Source: Candidatus Iainarchaeum sp. (lineage in GTDB: Archaea; Iainarchaeota; Iainarchaeia; JAGGVJ01). Taken from it: a DNA stretch of 14,034 nucleotides. The notes under the pieces were generated by a model. It did not search any database. It worked only from the letters and a program-made list of their open reading frames with translations, and had not been told where the DNA came from. The first letter of the stretch is position 1. Each line of letters opens with the position of its first letter. The stretch covers positions 1 through 14,034 of the forward strand of contig JAGGVJ010000034.1 of the NCBI GenBank assembly GCA_021158055.1. The letters run 5' to 3'. Shown in pieces: positions 6,931-13,799 of this stretch. The position numbers and the translations under genes are program-made.

Positions 6931-8805
6931 ATGGCAAAAGAAAAAATAATCGGAATAGATCTTGGAACATCAAACTCTCAGGCATCAGTGTTCATGGGTG
7001 GAAAACCGACAATCATACCAAGTGCTGAAGGCGCAACCGTTGCGGGAAAAATGTTTCCGTCAGTTGTGGCGTTCACAAAAGACGAACAACTTCTTGTCGG
7101 CGAACCTGCAAGAAGACAAGCAGTGACAAACCCGGCCGGAACAATAATGGCTGCGAAAAGAAAAATGGGAACCGACTTCAAATTCGAAGTGCACGGCAAA
7201 AAATACACCCCGCAGCAAATATCCGCATTCATACTCCAGAAAATAAAAACAGATGCTGAAGCATTCCTTGGAGAACCGGTTAAAAAAGTAGTCATAACAG
7301 TTCCCGCTTACTTTAATGACAACCAAAGGCAGGCGACAAAAGACGCCGGAGAAATCGCAGGACTTGACGTAGTGCGAATTATAAACGAACCAACAGCAGC
7401 ATCCCTTGCATACGGCGTTGACAAAGGAGACACAGAACAGAAAATACTTGTATTTGACTTTGGAGGCGGAACACTTGATGTGACCGTGCTTGAATTCGGA
7501 GACGGGGTCTTTGAAGTAAAATCAACTTCCGGCGACACAAAACTCGGCGGGACAGACATGGATGCTGCCCTTGTTGACTACATCGTCGCCGAGTTCAAAA
7601 AAGAAAGCGGAATCGACCTCAAAGAAGACGACATGGCAATGCAGAGGGTCCGGGAAGGAGCTGAAAAAGCAAAAATTGAACTTTCAACTGTTCTAAGCAC
7701 AGAAATCAACCTGCCCTACATTTCCGGCCCAAAGCACCTTACCTTGAACCTTAAAAGAGCAAAGCTTGAGGAACTGGTAGCACCAATCCTTGAAAAATGC
7801 AAAAAACCAATTGAACAGGCTGTAAAAGATGCCAAAATCAAAAAAGACAAGATAGACAAAGTCATTCTTGTGGGCGGGCCGACCAGGATGCCCATAGTTC
7901 AAAAAACTGTTGAAGACATCATGGGCAAAAAAGTAGAAAAAACAATCGACCCCATGGAATGCGTTGCATCAGGAGCCGCAATCCAGGGAGGGATACTTGC
8001 AGGAGAACTGAAAGACATCGTGCTTCTGGATGTCACTCCGCTGACCCTCGGGATAGAAACCCTTGGAGGCGTCTCAACACCGCTGATTGAAAAAAACACG
8101 ACAATCCCTGCAAAAAAATCACAGATCTTTTCCACTGCGGCAGACATGCAGACAGCCGTGACAATCCACGTGGTCCAGGGAGAACGGCCGATGGCTGCAG
8201 ACAACACAAGCCTTGGGACATTCAACCTTGAAGGAATCCCCCCTGCTCCAAGAGGAGTGCCTCAAATAGAAGTCACTTTTGACATTGACGCAAACGGGAT
8301 AATCAACGTCAGCGCAAAGGACAAGGCAACAGGAAAAGAACAAAGCATAGCCATAACTGCTTCGACAAAACTTTCAAAAGACGACATAGAAAAAATGGTA
8401 AACGAAGCAAAAAAGCACGAAAAAGAAGACGAAAAGAAAAAACACGAAATAGAAATCATGAACAACGCAGACACCCTGCTTTACACGTCTGAAAAAACAA
8501 TTGAACAGTTCAAGGACAAAATAAGCGACGAACAAAAGACAAAAATAACCGAAGCAAAAAAAGTCCTTGAAGAAGCAATAAAAGAAAAAAACCCGGAAAA
8601 AATTGAAAAAGAAAGCGAAAACCTTTCAAAAGCAGTGCAGGAAGTCGGGGCCCAGCTATACCAGCAGGCAGCAAGTGAAAGCGCTGCGGCAGAACAAAGC
8701 AAATCTGCAGAAACAAAAACCGAAAAAGGAACTGACGACGAAAAAGTTGTTGACGCTGAGTACAAAGTGAAAGACGACGAAAAGGAAACCAAAGATAAAA
8801 AATAA
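6931..8805 (+). CDS. dnaK: Chaperone protein DnaK (Hsp70)
   Basis: 624 residues. DnaK is the ATP-dependent chaperone that binds exposed hydrophobic segments with DnaJ and GrpE. The nucleotide-binding domain shows phosphate-1 GIDLGTSNS (8-16, Ser where GTTNS is usual), [23 protein letters not shown], phosphate-2 [11 protein letters not shown] and adenosine [11 protein letters not shown] (311-321). The linker is [19 protein letters not shown] (362-380), followed by the substrate-binding beta domain and the helical lid from about 490. The tail KVVDAEYKV (605-613) resembles the conserved DnaK C-terminus. The segment after KRKMG lacks the roughly 24-residue insertion of proteobacterial DnaK, as in Gram-positive and archaeal forms. 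A GTG at 6922 could add three residues, but it lies inside the Shine-Dalgarno GGTGA, so ATG 6931 is preferred. Confidence 0.98.
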   Translation: MAKEKIIGIDLGTSNSQASVFMGGKPTIIPSAEGATVAGKMFPSVVAFTKDEQLLVGEPARRQAVTNPAGTIMAAKRKMGTDFKFEVHGKKYTPQQISAFILQKIKTDAEAFLGEPVKKVVITVPAYFNDNQRQATKDAGEIAGLDVVRIINEPTAASLAYGVDKGDTEQKILVFDFGGGTLDVTVLEFGDGVFEVKSTSGDTKLGGTDMDAALVDYIVAEFKKESGIDLKEDDMAMQRVREGAEKAKIELSTVLSTEINLPYISGPKHLTLNLKRAKLEELVAPILEKCKKPIEQAVKDAKIKKDKIDKVILVGGPTRMPIVQKTVEDIMGKKVEKTIDPMECVASGAAIQGGILAGELKDIVLLDVTPLTLGIETLGGVSTPLIEKNTTIPAKKSQIFSTAADMQTAVTIHVVQGERPMAADNTSLGTFNLEGIPPAPRGVPQIEVTFDIDANGIINVSAKDKATGKEQSIAITASTKLSKDDIEKMVNEAKKHEKEDEKKKHEIEIMNNADTLLYTSEKTIEQFKDKISDEQKTKITEAKKVLEEAIKEKNPEKIEKESENLSKAVQEVGAQLYQQAASESAAAEQSKSAETKTEKGTDDEKVVDAEYKVKDDEKETKDKK

Positions 8806-8855
8806 AATCAAACAAAAGAAATGAAAAAGCACCAAACTCAGCAGACGTGAACAAC

Positions 8856-9992
8856 ATGCCAGAAGACTACTACAAAATATTAGGGGTGGAAAAAGGAGCA
8901 ACTCCGGAAGAAATAAAAAAGAAATACCGAACGCTTGCAAGAAAATACCACCCTGACGTCAACCCCAACGACAAAACCGCTGAAGCAAAATTCAAGGAAA
9001 TAAATGAGGCGTTTGAAGTACTTGGGAACCCGCAAAAACGCGCAAACTATGATCAGTTCGGGCAAGCAGGTCCCGGAATGGGCAGAGGCGGGTTTGGAGG
9101 TTTCGGGGGTTTCAACCAGGCAGACTTTTCGCAGTTTGATGACTTGTTCAGCGGTTTCGGTGACATCTTCAACGTATTTTCCGGAGGCAGAAGAAGACAC
9201 GGACCCCAAAGCGGCGCAGACCTGCGGTACGACTTAACCATTGAACTTGAAGAATCGTTCAGCGGAATCAAAAGCAAAATAGAACTGCCGAGAACAGAAA
9301 CCTGCGGCAGATGCAATGGAAACGGAGCAGAACCGGGAACAAGCCTCAAGACCTGCCCTGACTGCAACGGAACAGGAGAGGTAAAACAAACAAGGAGAAC
9401 ACCCCTCGGGCAATTCGTGCACATCACAATGTGCCACAAATGCAACGGAAGCGGAAAAATAATCGAAAACCCATGCAGTGAATGCCACGGGGAAGGAACT
9501 GTACGAAAAACAAGAACCATTGAAATAAACATACCAAAAGGAGTTGACAACGACTCTCACCTGAAAATCTCAGGGGAAGGAGAAGCCGGAACCCGGGGCG
9601 GGCCGTCCGGAGACCTGTACATCGTGATTCACGTAAAGCCGCACAAGACATTTGAGCGGTACGGAAAAAACCTTTACTGCAAAAGAACGATCAGCCTTAG
9701 CCAAGCTGTTCTCGGAAGCGAAATAGAAGTTGACACAATAGAAGGAAAAGCAAAGCTGAAGATACCTTCCGGAACACAAAGCCACACAGTATTCAAGATG
9801 CGCGGGCAGGGAATGCCTGACCTGCACAACGGAAAAAGAGGAGATCAATTAGTCAAAATTGAAGTTCTCATTCCGACGAAACTAAACAAAAAACAAAAAG
9901 AAATGTTTGAAGAGTTTTCAAAAGACAAAACCGACCCTGTTCAAGATACAAAAAAAGGCTTTTTTGAAAAACTCAAAAAAATATACCAATAA
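8856..9992 (+). CDS. dnaJ: Chaperone protein DnaJ (Hsp40, type A)
   Basis: 378 residues. DnaJ delivers clients to DnaK and stimulates its ATPase. The J domain (4-68) has HPD at 32-34. A Gly/Phe-rich region (70-113) follows, then four CxxCxGxG repeats with C150/C153, C167/C170, C193/C196 and C207/C210 binding two zinc ions, then the C-terminal substrate-binding domains (about 218-345) and a short basic tail. All hallmarks of a complete type A DnaJ are present. GTG at 8847 is in frame but forms part of the Shine-Dalgarno CGTGA (8846-8850), five bases before ATG 8856, so ATG is the better start. It is the last gene of the operon, 50 bases after dnaK. Confidence 0.98.
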   Translation: MPEDYYKILGVEKGATPEEIKKKYRTLARKYHPDVNPNDKTAEAKFKEINEAFEVLGNPQKRANYDQFGQAGPGMGRGGFGGFGGFNQADFSQFDDLFSGFGDIFNVFSGGRRRHGPQSGADLRYDLTIELEESFSGIKSKIELPRTETCGRCNGNGAEPGTSLKTCPDCNGTGEVKQTRRTPLGQFVHITMCHKCNGSGKIIENPCSECHGEGTVRKTRTIEINIPKGVDNDSHLKISGEGEAGTRGGPSGDLYIVIHVKPHKTFERYGKNLYCKRTISLSQAVLGSEIEVDTIEGKAKLKIPSGTQSHTVFKMRGQGMPDLHNGKRGDQLVKIEVLIPTKLNKKQKEMFEEFSKDKTDPVQDTKKGFFEKLKKIYQ

Positions 9993-10005
9993 TATCAATA
10001 AAAAC

Positions 10006-10051
10006 AAAAAAAATTTAAAAAAAGAAAAAGAACAGGTCACCAGACCTGTTC
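10006..10051 (-). terminator. Intrinsic-type terminator of the lipoprotein gene
   Basis: GAACAGGTC (10030-10038) and GACCTGTTC (10043-10051) form a perfect 9-bp stem with an ACCA loop. On the minus strand the stem includes the lipoprotein stop codon and is followed by two long T-runs (10029 down to 10006). On the plus strand no T-run follows it, so it serves the minus-strand transcript. The T-runs alone would suffice for archaeal RNA polymerase. Confidence 0.75.
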
Positions 10052-10339
10052 ATCTAATTCTTCAGAGCCATAAGTTGAAACAACATCAATCTCGCTTTCT
10101 TCAGGCAATTCAAGCAAAGAAATTTCCCCTATTCCCTGAATATCTGTCTCAACCTGCTCATAGTCAGCTGGAACGGATTCCTGAACCTCTTCCTCAACAA
10201 CAGGTGTTTCATCAGTTAGCTTGGTTGTTTCATCCGCGGGTTGCTGATCAGCCAATCCGTCTGCAGGCGGCTGCTGAATGCACCCGCTAAACAAAAGAAC
10301 AACCGCTAAAAAGGCAAATGCAAATTTTGGATTAATCAT
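10037..10339 (-). CDS. Small acidic lipoprotein
   Basis: 100 residues. A hydrophobic signal segment (5-19) ends in a lipobox, LLFSGC, with Cys20 as the expected lipidated residue. The mature 80 residues are highly acidic and Pro/Gln-rich near the anchor, probably extended, with no recognised domain. ATG 10339 is preceded by GAGGTG (10350-10345) with five bases of spacing. A TATA-like TTAATATAA lies at 10390-10382 on the minus strand, predicting a leader of about 22 nt. The 58-base gap from the exported helical protein upstream suggests a shared transcript as well. Function unknown; a surface or periplasm-like location is inferred from the lipobox. Confidence 0.77.
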   Translation of the reverse strand: MINPKFAFAFLAVVLLFSGCIQQPPADGLADQQPADETTKLTDETPVVEEEVQESVPADYEQVETDIQGIGEISLLELPEESEIDVVSTYGSEELDEQVW

Positions 10340-10372
10340 CTAAACACCTCACAATCCCATGTAGATATACAA

Positions 10373-10395
10373 AAGAATTACTTATATTAATTCTT
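10373..10395 (-). promoter_or_regulatory. Inverted repeat between the two exported-protein genes
   Basis: AAGAATTA (10373-10380) and TAATTCTT (10388-10395) form a perfect 8-bp inverted repeat with a 7-base spacer, starting two bases beyond the stop of the helical protein gene. It overlaps the lipoprotein gene's TATA-like box TTAATATAA (10390-10382). It may be a weak terminator (TTCTTTTGT on the minus strand), an operator, or both. Confidence 0.45.
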
Positions 10396-10397
10396 GT

Positions 10398-11468
10398 CTA
10401 CACTTTTGCACTTGTCTTCAAGCCGACCCGGTTATTTTCTTCCCAGTCGCCTTCTTTGAGTTCAAGGTTTGATTTTGTTTTTACCATGTGCCTGCTTTTA
10501 ACAACCTCAAGATCACCTTGCATTTTTTGCATCAATTCTCTTGACTTTTTAAGAGACTGATTTGCCAAAGCAACCTGATCTGACCCAATGTGCCTCTCCA
10601 TGTTCTCAAGGTTTAAAATCAACTCCCCTGAATCCCTATCCAATTCAGCAGTGTCCTCTCCAACCTTCGTGAATCTATCCTTGATTTTGCCCAGACGAAC
10701 CTTTACTTTTTCCTTGAAGTCATTCACTATATCTCTTAGAGCATCCAAAAAAACATGCCTAAAGTCACGCCAGGCATCTTTTATTTCCCTGTCAACAAGC
10801 TTGACTTCTTCTCTGTCTCCGGATAGCAAGGCAGCTTCCAGTGAAGTTCGCAAATCTTTTAGAGCATCAAATTTTTCATTGACTTCCCCTGTAAACGTGC
10901 CATTCAAATCACGTCTTTCAAGCGCTTCCACTCTTTTTTCAGCAATGCACACATGCAAATCAAAAACAGCCAATGCCACTTCAGAAGCTTCTACTCTTGC
11001 CTGCTCCCGCCAGGCTTTGACTTCATCTTCTACTTCCAGCCTTGCTTCATGCAACGCTTCCATTATCTGCTCTGAAAATGCATCAAGACCCTCGATTTCA
11101 TGCGCTGTTTCCCTGAACTCTGAAATAAGCTCTCTTATTTCACTGATTGACTGCCTGTACGATTCCCTATCAGTAACATCAATTGCATCAAATTTTTCTT
11201 TTGCTTCAGCCATTATTGCTTCAAGCTGCGAAACACTGACATCATTTTCCAAACCGACATTAATTACTGCCTGCATTTCAGCAAGTTTCAGAACTGATGT
11301 TCCCATGTCAAAAAGATGCCTTGCACGCAATATTTCACCGACATTGAGCTTTCCGCAGGATGTTACATTTAAATCCTTTTCAAGCGCGTCAGCCATTCCA
11401 TCTTTTGCAACCGCAAAAGGCACAAGCAGGAACAAAGCCGCTACTACAACCAAACATATTCTTTTCAT
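10398..11468 (-). CDS. Secreted alpha-helical protein of unknown function
   Basis: 356 residues. A signal peptide is clear: MKR, a hydrophobic core 4-20, and a cleavage site after AVA at about 21. The rest is almost wholly charged amphipathic helix (Glu/Lys/Arg/Ala/Leu-rich, few Pro or Gly), suggesting a long helical bundle or coiled coil. There are only two cysteines in the mature part, C38 and C174, which could form a disulfide. No C-terminal membrane segment or sorting motif is visible, so the mature protein is probably free or held by a partner, perhaps the lipoprotein encoded next. ATG 11468 follows GAGGTGA (11481-11475) by six bases. I do not recognise the family. A long plus-strand open frame over the same DNA is Ser-rich and lacks a plausible start context. 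Confidence 0.82.
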   Translation of the reverse strand: MKRICLVVVAALFLLVPFAVAKDGMADALEKDLNVTSCGKLNVGEILRARHLFDMGTSVLKLAEMQAVINVGLENDVSVSQLEAIMAEAKEKFDAIDVTDRESYRQSISEIRELISEFRETAHEIEGLDAFSEQIMEALHEARLEVEDEVKAWREQARVEASEVALAVFDLHVCIAEKRVEALERRDLNGTFTGEVNEKFDALKDLRTSLEAALLSGDREEVKLVDREIKDAWRDFRHVFLDALRDIVNDFKEKVKVRLGKIKDRFTKVGEDTAELDRDSGELILNLENMERHIGSDQVALANQSLKKSRELMQKMQGDLEVVKSRHMVKTKSNLELKEGDWEENNRVGLKTSAKV

Positions 11469-11500
11469 TTCAAATCACCTCAAATTATTTCATTTATAAA

Positions 11501-11554
11501 ACTAAAAATTCAACTAAAAATACTAAAAAAGATGTGCACAAACTAGTTAAAAAA
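11501..11554. repeat. A-tract cluster upstream of the secreted protein gene
   Basis: A-tracts of five or six at 11504-11508, 11516-11520, 11525-11530 and 11549-11554, three of them within ACTAAAAA words (11501, 11513, 11522). Spacings are near one or two helical turns, so the DNA may be bent. On the minus strand AATTTTTAG (11511-11503) could also be the TATA box of the secreted protein gene. Confidence 0.45.
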
Positions 11555-11560
11555 CGTTTC

Positions 11561-11650
11561 TCCCTTTATCCGGCTTTATTTTTAGAAAAAAAGCTTTATA
11601 ATGCTTTAAAATACTTTAAAAGTAGTTAAAACCCTTTAAATTATTTTAAA
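11561..11650. repeat. 10-bp-phased CTTTAAA array
   Basis: In nine consecutive decamers from 11561, the word CTTTA or TTTTA starts at the fourth base of seven (11564, 11574, 11594, 11604, 11614, 11634, 11644). One more has AGTTAAA at 11624 and one (11581-11590) lacks it. From 11601 on, each decamer ends in TAAA. The upstream bases of the decamers vary, so this is not a simple tandem duplication but a phased motif array lying between divergent genes. Confidence 0.75.
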
Positions 11651-11670
11651 AGTGGTTGTTTATTTGACCC

Positions 11671-11692
11671 CTGCAACACCACCTTATTGCAG
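11671..11692. promoter_or_regulatory. CTGCAA-N10-TTGCAG inverted repeat
   Basis: CTGCAA (11671-11676) and TTGCAG (11687-11692) form a 6-bp inverted repeat about 20 bases upstream of the TATA box of the membrane regulator gene. The same two words, in reverse order, lie upstream of the TrmB-type gene at 13748-13767. Confidence 0.4.
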
Positions 11693-11710
11693 CCAACGCA
11701 AAGGAAAACC

Positions 11711-11718
11711 TATTATAC
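11711..11718 (+). promoter_or_regulatory. TATA box of the membrane-anchored regulator (leaderless)
   Basis: TATTATAC at 11711-11718 is centred about 25 bases before ATG 11740 and no Shine-Dalgarno precedes the ATG, so the transcript probably begins at the start codon. Confidence 0.6.
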
Positions 11719-11739
11719 ACTACAAAATAACATTATAGC

Positions 11740-12468
11740 ATGCGAAACACGAACACGCTGTTCCTTTTGATCAGCATCGTTGTCATTGTCTCATTTGCTT
11801 CCGGAACACAAATAAGCGGGACAACTTACGACTGGATTGAAGAAACCCCCCTTGAATTCACAATAATCAAGGCATACTTTGAAGAAAATCTTGCCGGACA
11901 GGCAGTTTCCGACAAAAACGGTTTCTATTCACTATCGCTTGCAGAAGGCCAATATTTCATAAACGCCCAATACACAAAAAACGGCTCAAAATACAGCACA
12001 GATGAAAACATAACTGTTTTGGGAAACGAAATCGTGTTAGATCTTCTGTTAATAGATGATTTTCCTGAAATAACCAACATTGAAGACCTGCCGCAAAACA
12101 TATTTCCAGACGAATACTTTGCCGAATCAAGCGAACTGGAAGAAGAACCAGTTGTTATTGAACAAGAACCACAAGAGGATAACTTTACACTTTGTGCCAC
12201 CCTCGCAGGCATTGTCTTGTTAAGTGCAATATTTTTGATTTTTGCAAAACACTCTCATTTCAAAAAACCAAAATCGATAGAACTAAGTGACAACACCGTG
12301 CTCTCAATCATACAGGGAAAAAAAGAATGCCTTCAAAGCGACATCGTTGAAAAAACAGGTTTTTCTGAAGCAAAAGTCAGCTTAATCATAAAATCACTAA
12401 TTGAACAAGGGAAAATACAAAAACAAAAAGTGGGAAGAAACAACGTGTTATCACTCAAAAAGCAATAA
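11740..12468 (+). CDS. Membrane-anchored winged-helix regulator with extracytoplasmic beta domain
   Basis: 242 residues. A signal or first membrane segment (7-22) is followed by an outside domain (24-105) of alternating beta character. Its pattern ISGTTYDW...VSDKNGFYSLSLAEGQYFINAQY resembles carboxypeptidase-regulatory-like or Cna-B-type sandwich domains. An acidic linker (106-148), a membrane helix (151-169, LCATLAGIVLLSAIFLIFA), a basic stop (170-178) and a cytoplasmic winged helix-turn-helix (182-240, LQSDIVEKTGFSEAKVSLIIKSLIEQGKIQ) follow. The order matches predicted archaeal membrane-associated transcription regulators (COG2512 type). It would sense something outside and act on DNA from the membrane; ligand and targets are unknown. 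Transcription appears leaderless. Confidence 0.85.
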   Translation: MRNTNTLFLLISIVVIVSFASGTQISGTTYDWIEETPLEFTIIKAYFEENLAGQAVSDKNGFYSLSLAEGQYFINAQYTKNGSKYSTDENITVLGNEIVLDLLLIDDFPEITNIEDLPQNIFPDEYFAESSELEEEPVVIEQEPQEDNFTLCATLAGIVLLSAIFLIFAKHSHFKKPKSIELSDNTVLSIIQGKKECLQSDIVEKTGFSEAKVSLIIKSLIEQGKIQKQKVGRNNVLSLKKQ

Positions 12469-12513
12469 TCTTCCCGCAACCTTTTCAAAAAACAAATTCA
12501 AGGACCGTTACAA

Positions 12514-12864
12514 TCAAAATATGCCTGAAAGCGCAACAATTACCGCGAACAACACATTTGCAACCGCCAGCATTTTCACAGTGACCTCTTTCAGATTTCC
12601 TTTTGACAAAAACACAACTGATAACTGGACTGCAAGGAAACCGATCCACGCAAAAACAAGCCATTCATGCAGACCAAACCTGAAAAACCAAAACCCGACC
12701 AAAGCAAAAACAACACACACTGCAAAAGAAACCCTGAAAAAAATTATCGAATAAAACGATTTTTCTGACTTGCCTTTGCCTGAAACAACAAAAAAAGCAA
12801 TTGCCAAAGCAAAAACCACCGTTGCCAACCCAAAAAATCCGTGAAACAAAACCAGTTCACTCAA
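12514..12864 (-). CDS. Small four-helix membrane protein of unknown function
   Basis: 116 residues with four hydrophobic segments: about 8-28, 38-61, 66-86 and 97-115. Short loops contain KGKSEKS and SKGNLKE. His8 lies at the start of helix 1 and His66 at the start of helix 3; I see no family motif. The preferred start is TTG 12864, because GGTGG (12873-12869) precedes it by four bases. An upstream TTG at 12882 would add six residues without a Shine-Dalgarno. The gene is convergent with the membrane regulator (45-base gap) and divergent from the KaiC-like gene, sharing a short promoter region with the latter. Its membrane pattern makes it more credible than the plus-strand frame over the same DNA, which is Asn/Thr/Lys-rich. 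Confidence 0.72.
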   Translation of the reverse strand: MSELVLFHGFFGLATVVFALAIAFFVVSGKGKSEKSFYSIIFFRVSFAVCVVFALVGFWFFRFGLHEWLVFAWIGFLAVQLSVVFLSKGNLKEVTVKMLAVANVLFAVIVALSGIF

Positions 12865-12908
12865 AAGACCACCACTGAACAAAAAATACTGTTTATCGAA
12901 ACATTAAT

Positions 12909-12946
12909 AACATATGTTTTTTAATCACATATTATTTATTAATAAA
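12909..12946. promoter_or_regulatory. Divergent promoter region with palindromes before the KaiC-like gene
   Basis: AACATATGTT (12909-12918) is a perfect 10-bp palindrome and TTTATTAATAAA (12935-12946) a perfect 12-bp one. ATATGT (12912-12917) is also repeated inversely as ACATAT (12927-12932). The AT block near 12917-12925 could act as TATA box in either direction, predicting starts near 12946 for the KaiC-like gene and near 12896 for the membrane protein gene. Confidence 0.5.
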
Positions 12947-12956
12947 CGGTGAAACA

Positions 12957-13694
12957 ATGGAAAGAGTTCCAACAGGCATTAGCGGGTTTGACGAGCTTAT
13001 AGGCGGGGGATTCCCAAGAGGACGTTCAATGCTAATTTCCGGCGGAACAGGTACCGGAAAAACCATTTTTTGCATCCAATTCCTGCTAAACGGAGCCACC
13101 CAATACAACGAACCCGGGGTCTACGTGACACTTGATGAAAGACCCGGACTCATCAGGGAAGACATGCTTCAATTCGGCTGGGATTTAAGAAAACTTGAAG
13201 ACGAAGGAAAACTCATAATCGTTGACGCCTCAATGGCAAAAATTGGCATACCAAGCAGTGAAGAGTACTCTATTTCAAGTTCGGGTTTTGACCTTGACAA
13301 ACTAATTGTGGAAATAATGAGGGTTTCAAAAGAAATCGGGGCCAGAAGACTGGCCATTGACTCCCTTGCCGCAATGGGTCTACACTTTTCAGACCAGACC
13401 TCAGTAAGGAAAGCAATCCTCAAACTGAACTTCATGATGATGAGAACAAACCTCACCACCCTCGCAACCTCAGAAATACCTGAAGGAAGCAACTTGTTTT
13501 CAAAATACGGTGTTGAAGAATTCGTTGCCGACGGAGTTATCATGCTTCACTACCTTGGAATCGGAACCCAGTCAAACAGAACGCTCCACATCAGGAAAAT
13601 GCGGGGAACCCCCCACAGCGAAGACATCCACCCCCTTGAAATAACAAAAAAAGGCATAAAAGTCCACAAAGTCGACGAAGCCTACGGCATTTAA
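12957..13694 (+). CDS. KaiC-like RecA-superfamily ATPase
   Basis: 245 residues, a single KaiC-type domain. MERVPTGISGFDELIGGGFPRG is the typical opening, followed by Walker A GGTGTGKT (29-36), VYVTLDERP with D60/E61 at the place of the KaiC catalytic acidic pair, Walker B RLAIDS (131-136), and a C-terminal LHIRKMRGTPHSEDIHPLEI (210-229) as in archaeal KaiC homologues. Archaeal single-domain KaiC-like proteins are widespread and linked to signalling and motility regulation; no clock partners (KaiA, KaiB) are present here. GGTGA (12948-12952) stands four bases before the ATG. The TrmB-type regulator follows 105 bases downstream on the same strand but with its own promoter. Confidence 0.92.
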   Translation: MERVPTGISGFDELIGGGFPRGRSMLISGGTGTGKTIFCIQFLLNGATQYNEPGVYVTLDERPGLIREDMLQFGWDLRKLEDEGKLIIVDASMAKIGIPSSEEYSISSSGFDLDKLIVEIMRVSKEIGARRLAIDSLAAMGLHFSDQTSVRKAILKLNFMMMRTNLTTLATSEIPEGSNLFSKYGVEEFVADGVIMLHYLGIGTQSNRTLHIRKMRGTPHSEDIHPLEITKKGIKVHKVDEAYGI

Positions 13695-13747
13695 CCGCTT
13701 CAAGCCAACCTGACTGCATTCAATCTGTTTACATTCAGTGCAAACAC

Positions 13748-13778
13748 TTGCAGCGCCATTACTGCAACGTACTTATAC
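13748..13778 (+). promoter_or_regulatory. Promoter and possible operator of the TrmB-type gene
   Basis: TTGCAG (13748-13753) and CTGCAA (13762-13767) form an inverted repeat with an 8-base spacer, directly upstream of the TATA-like ACTTATAC (13771-13778). The box is centred about 25 bases before ATG 13800 and there is no Shine-Dalgarno, so the mRNA is probably leaderless. An operator at the TATA/BRE position would suit autoregulation, which is inference. Confidence 0.5.
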
Positions 13779-13799
13779 ATGAAAGTTACTTAATTTTTC

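Noticed and set aside
10588-11499. Plus-strand open frame of 303 residues opposite the secreted helical protein
   Set aside because: It is Ser/Thr-rich low-complexity translation typical of the antisense of a Glu/Lys/Leu-rich gene. The minus-strand reading has a signal peptide, a Shine-Dalgarno and coherent helical composition.
11561-11650. CRISPR or simple tandem-repeat reading of the 10-bp array
   Set aside because: The units are far too short for CRISPR, and the bases between motifs differ from unit to unit, so it is a phased motif array rather than repeat-spacer structure or slippage product.
12401-12754. Plus-strand 117-residue frame overlapping the end of the membrane regulator and the small membrane protein gene
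   Set aside because: It is Asn/Thr/Lys-rich with no start signal, and overlaps a well-supported gene end. The opposite strand gives four clean membrane helices.
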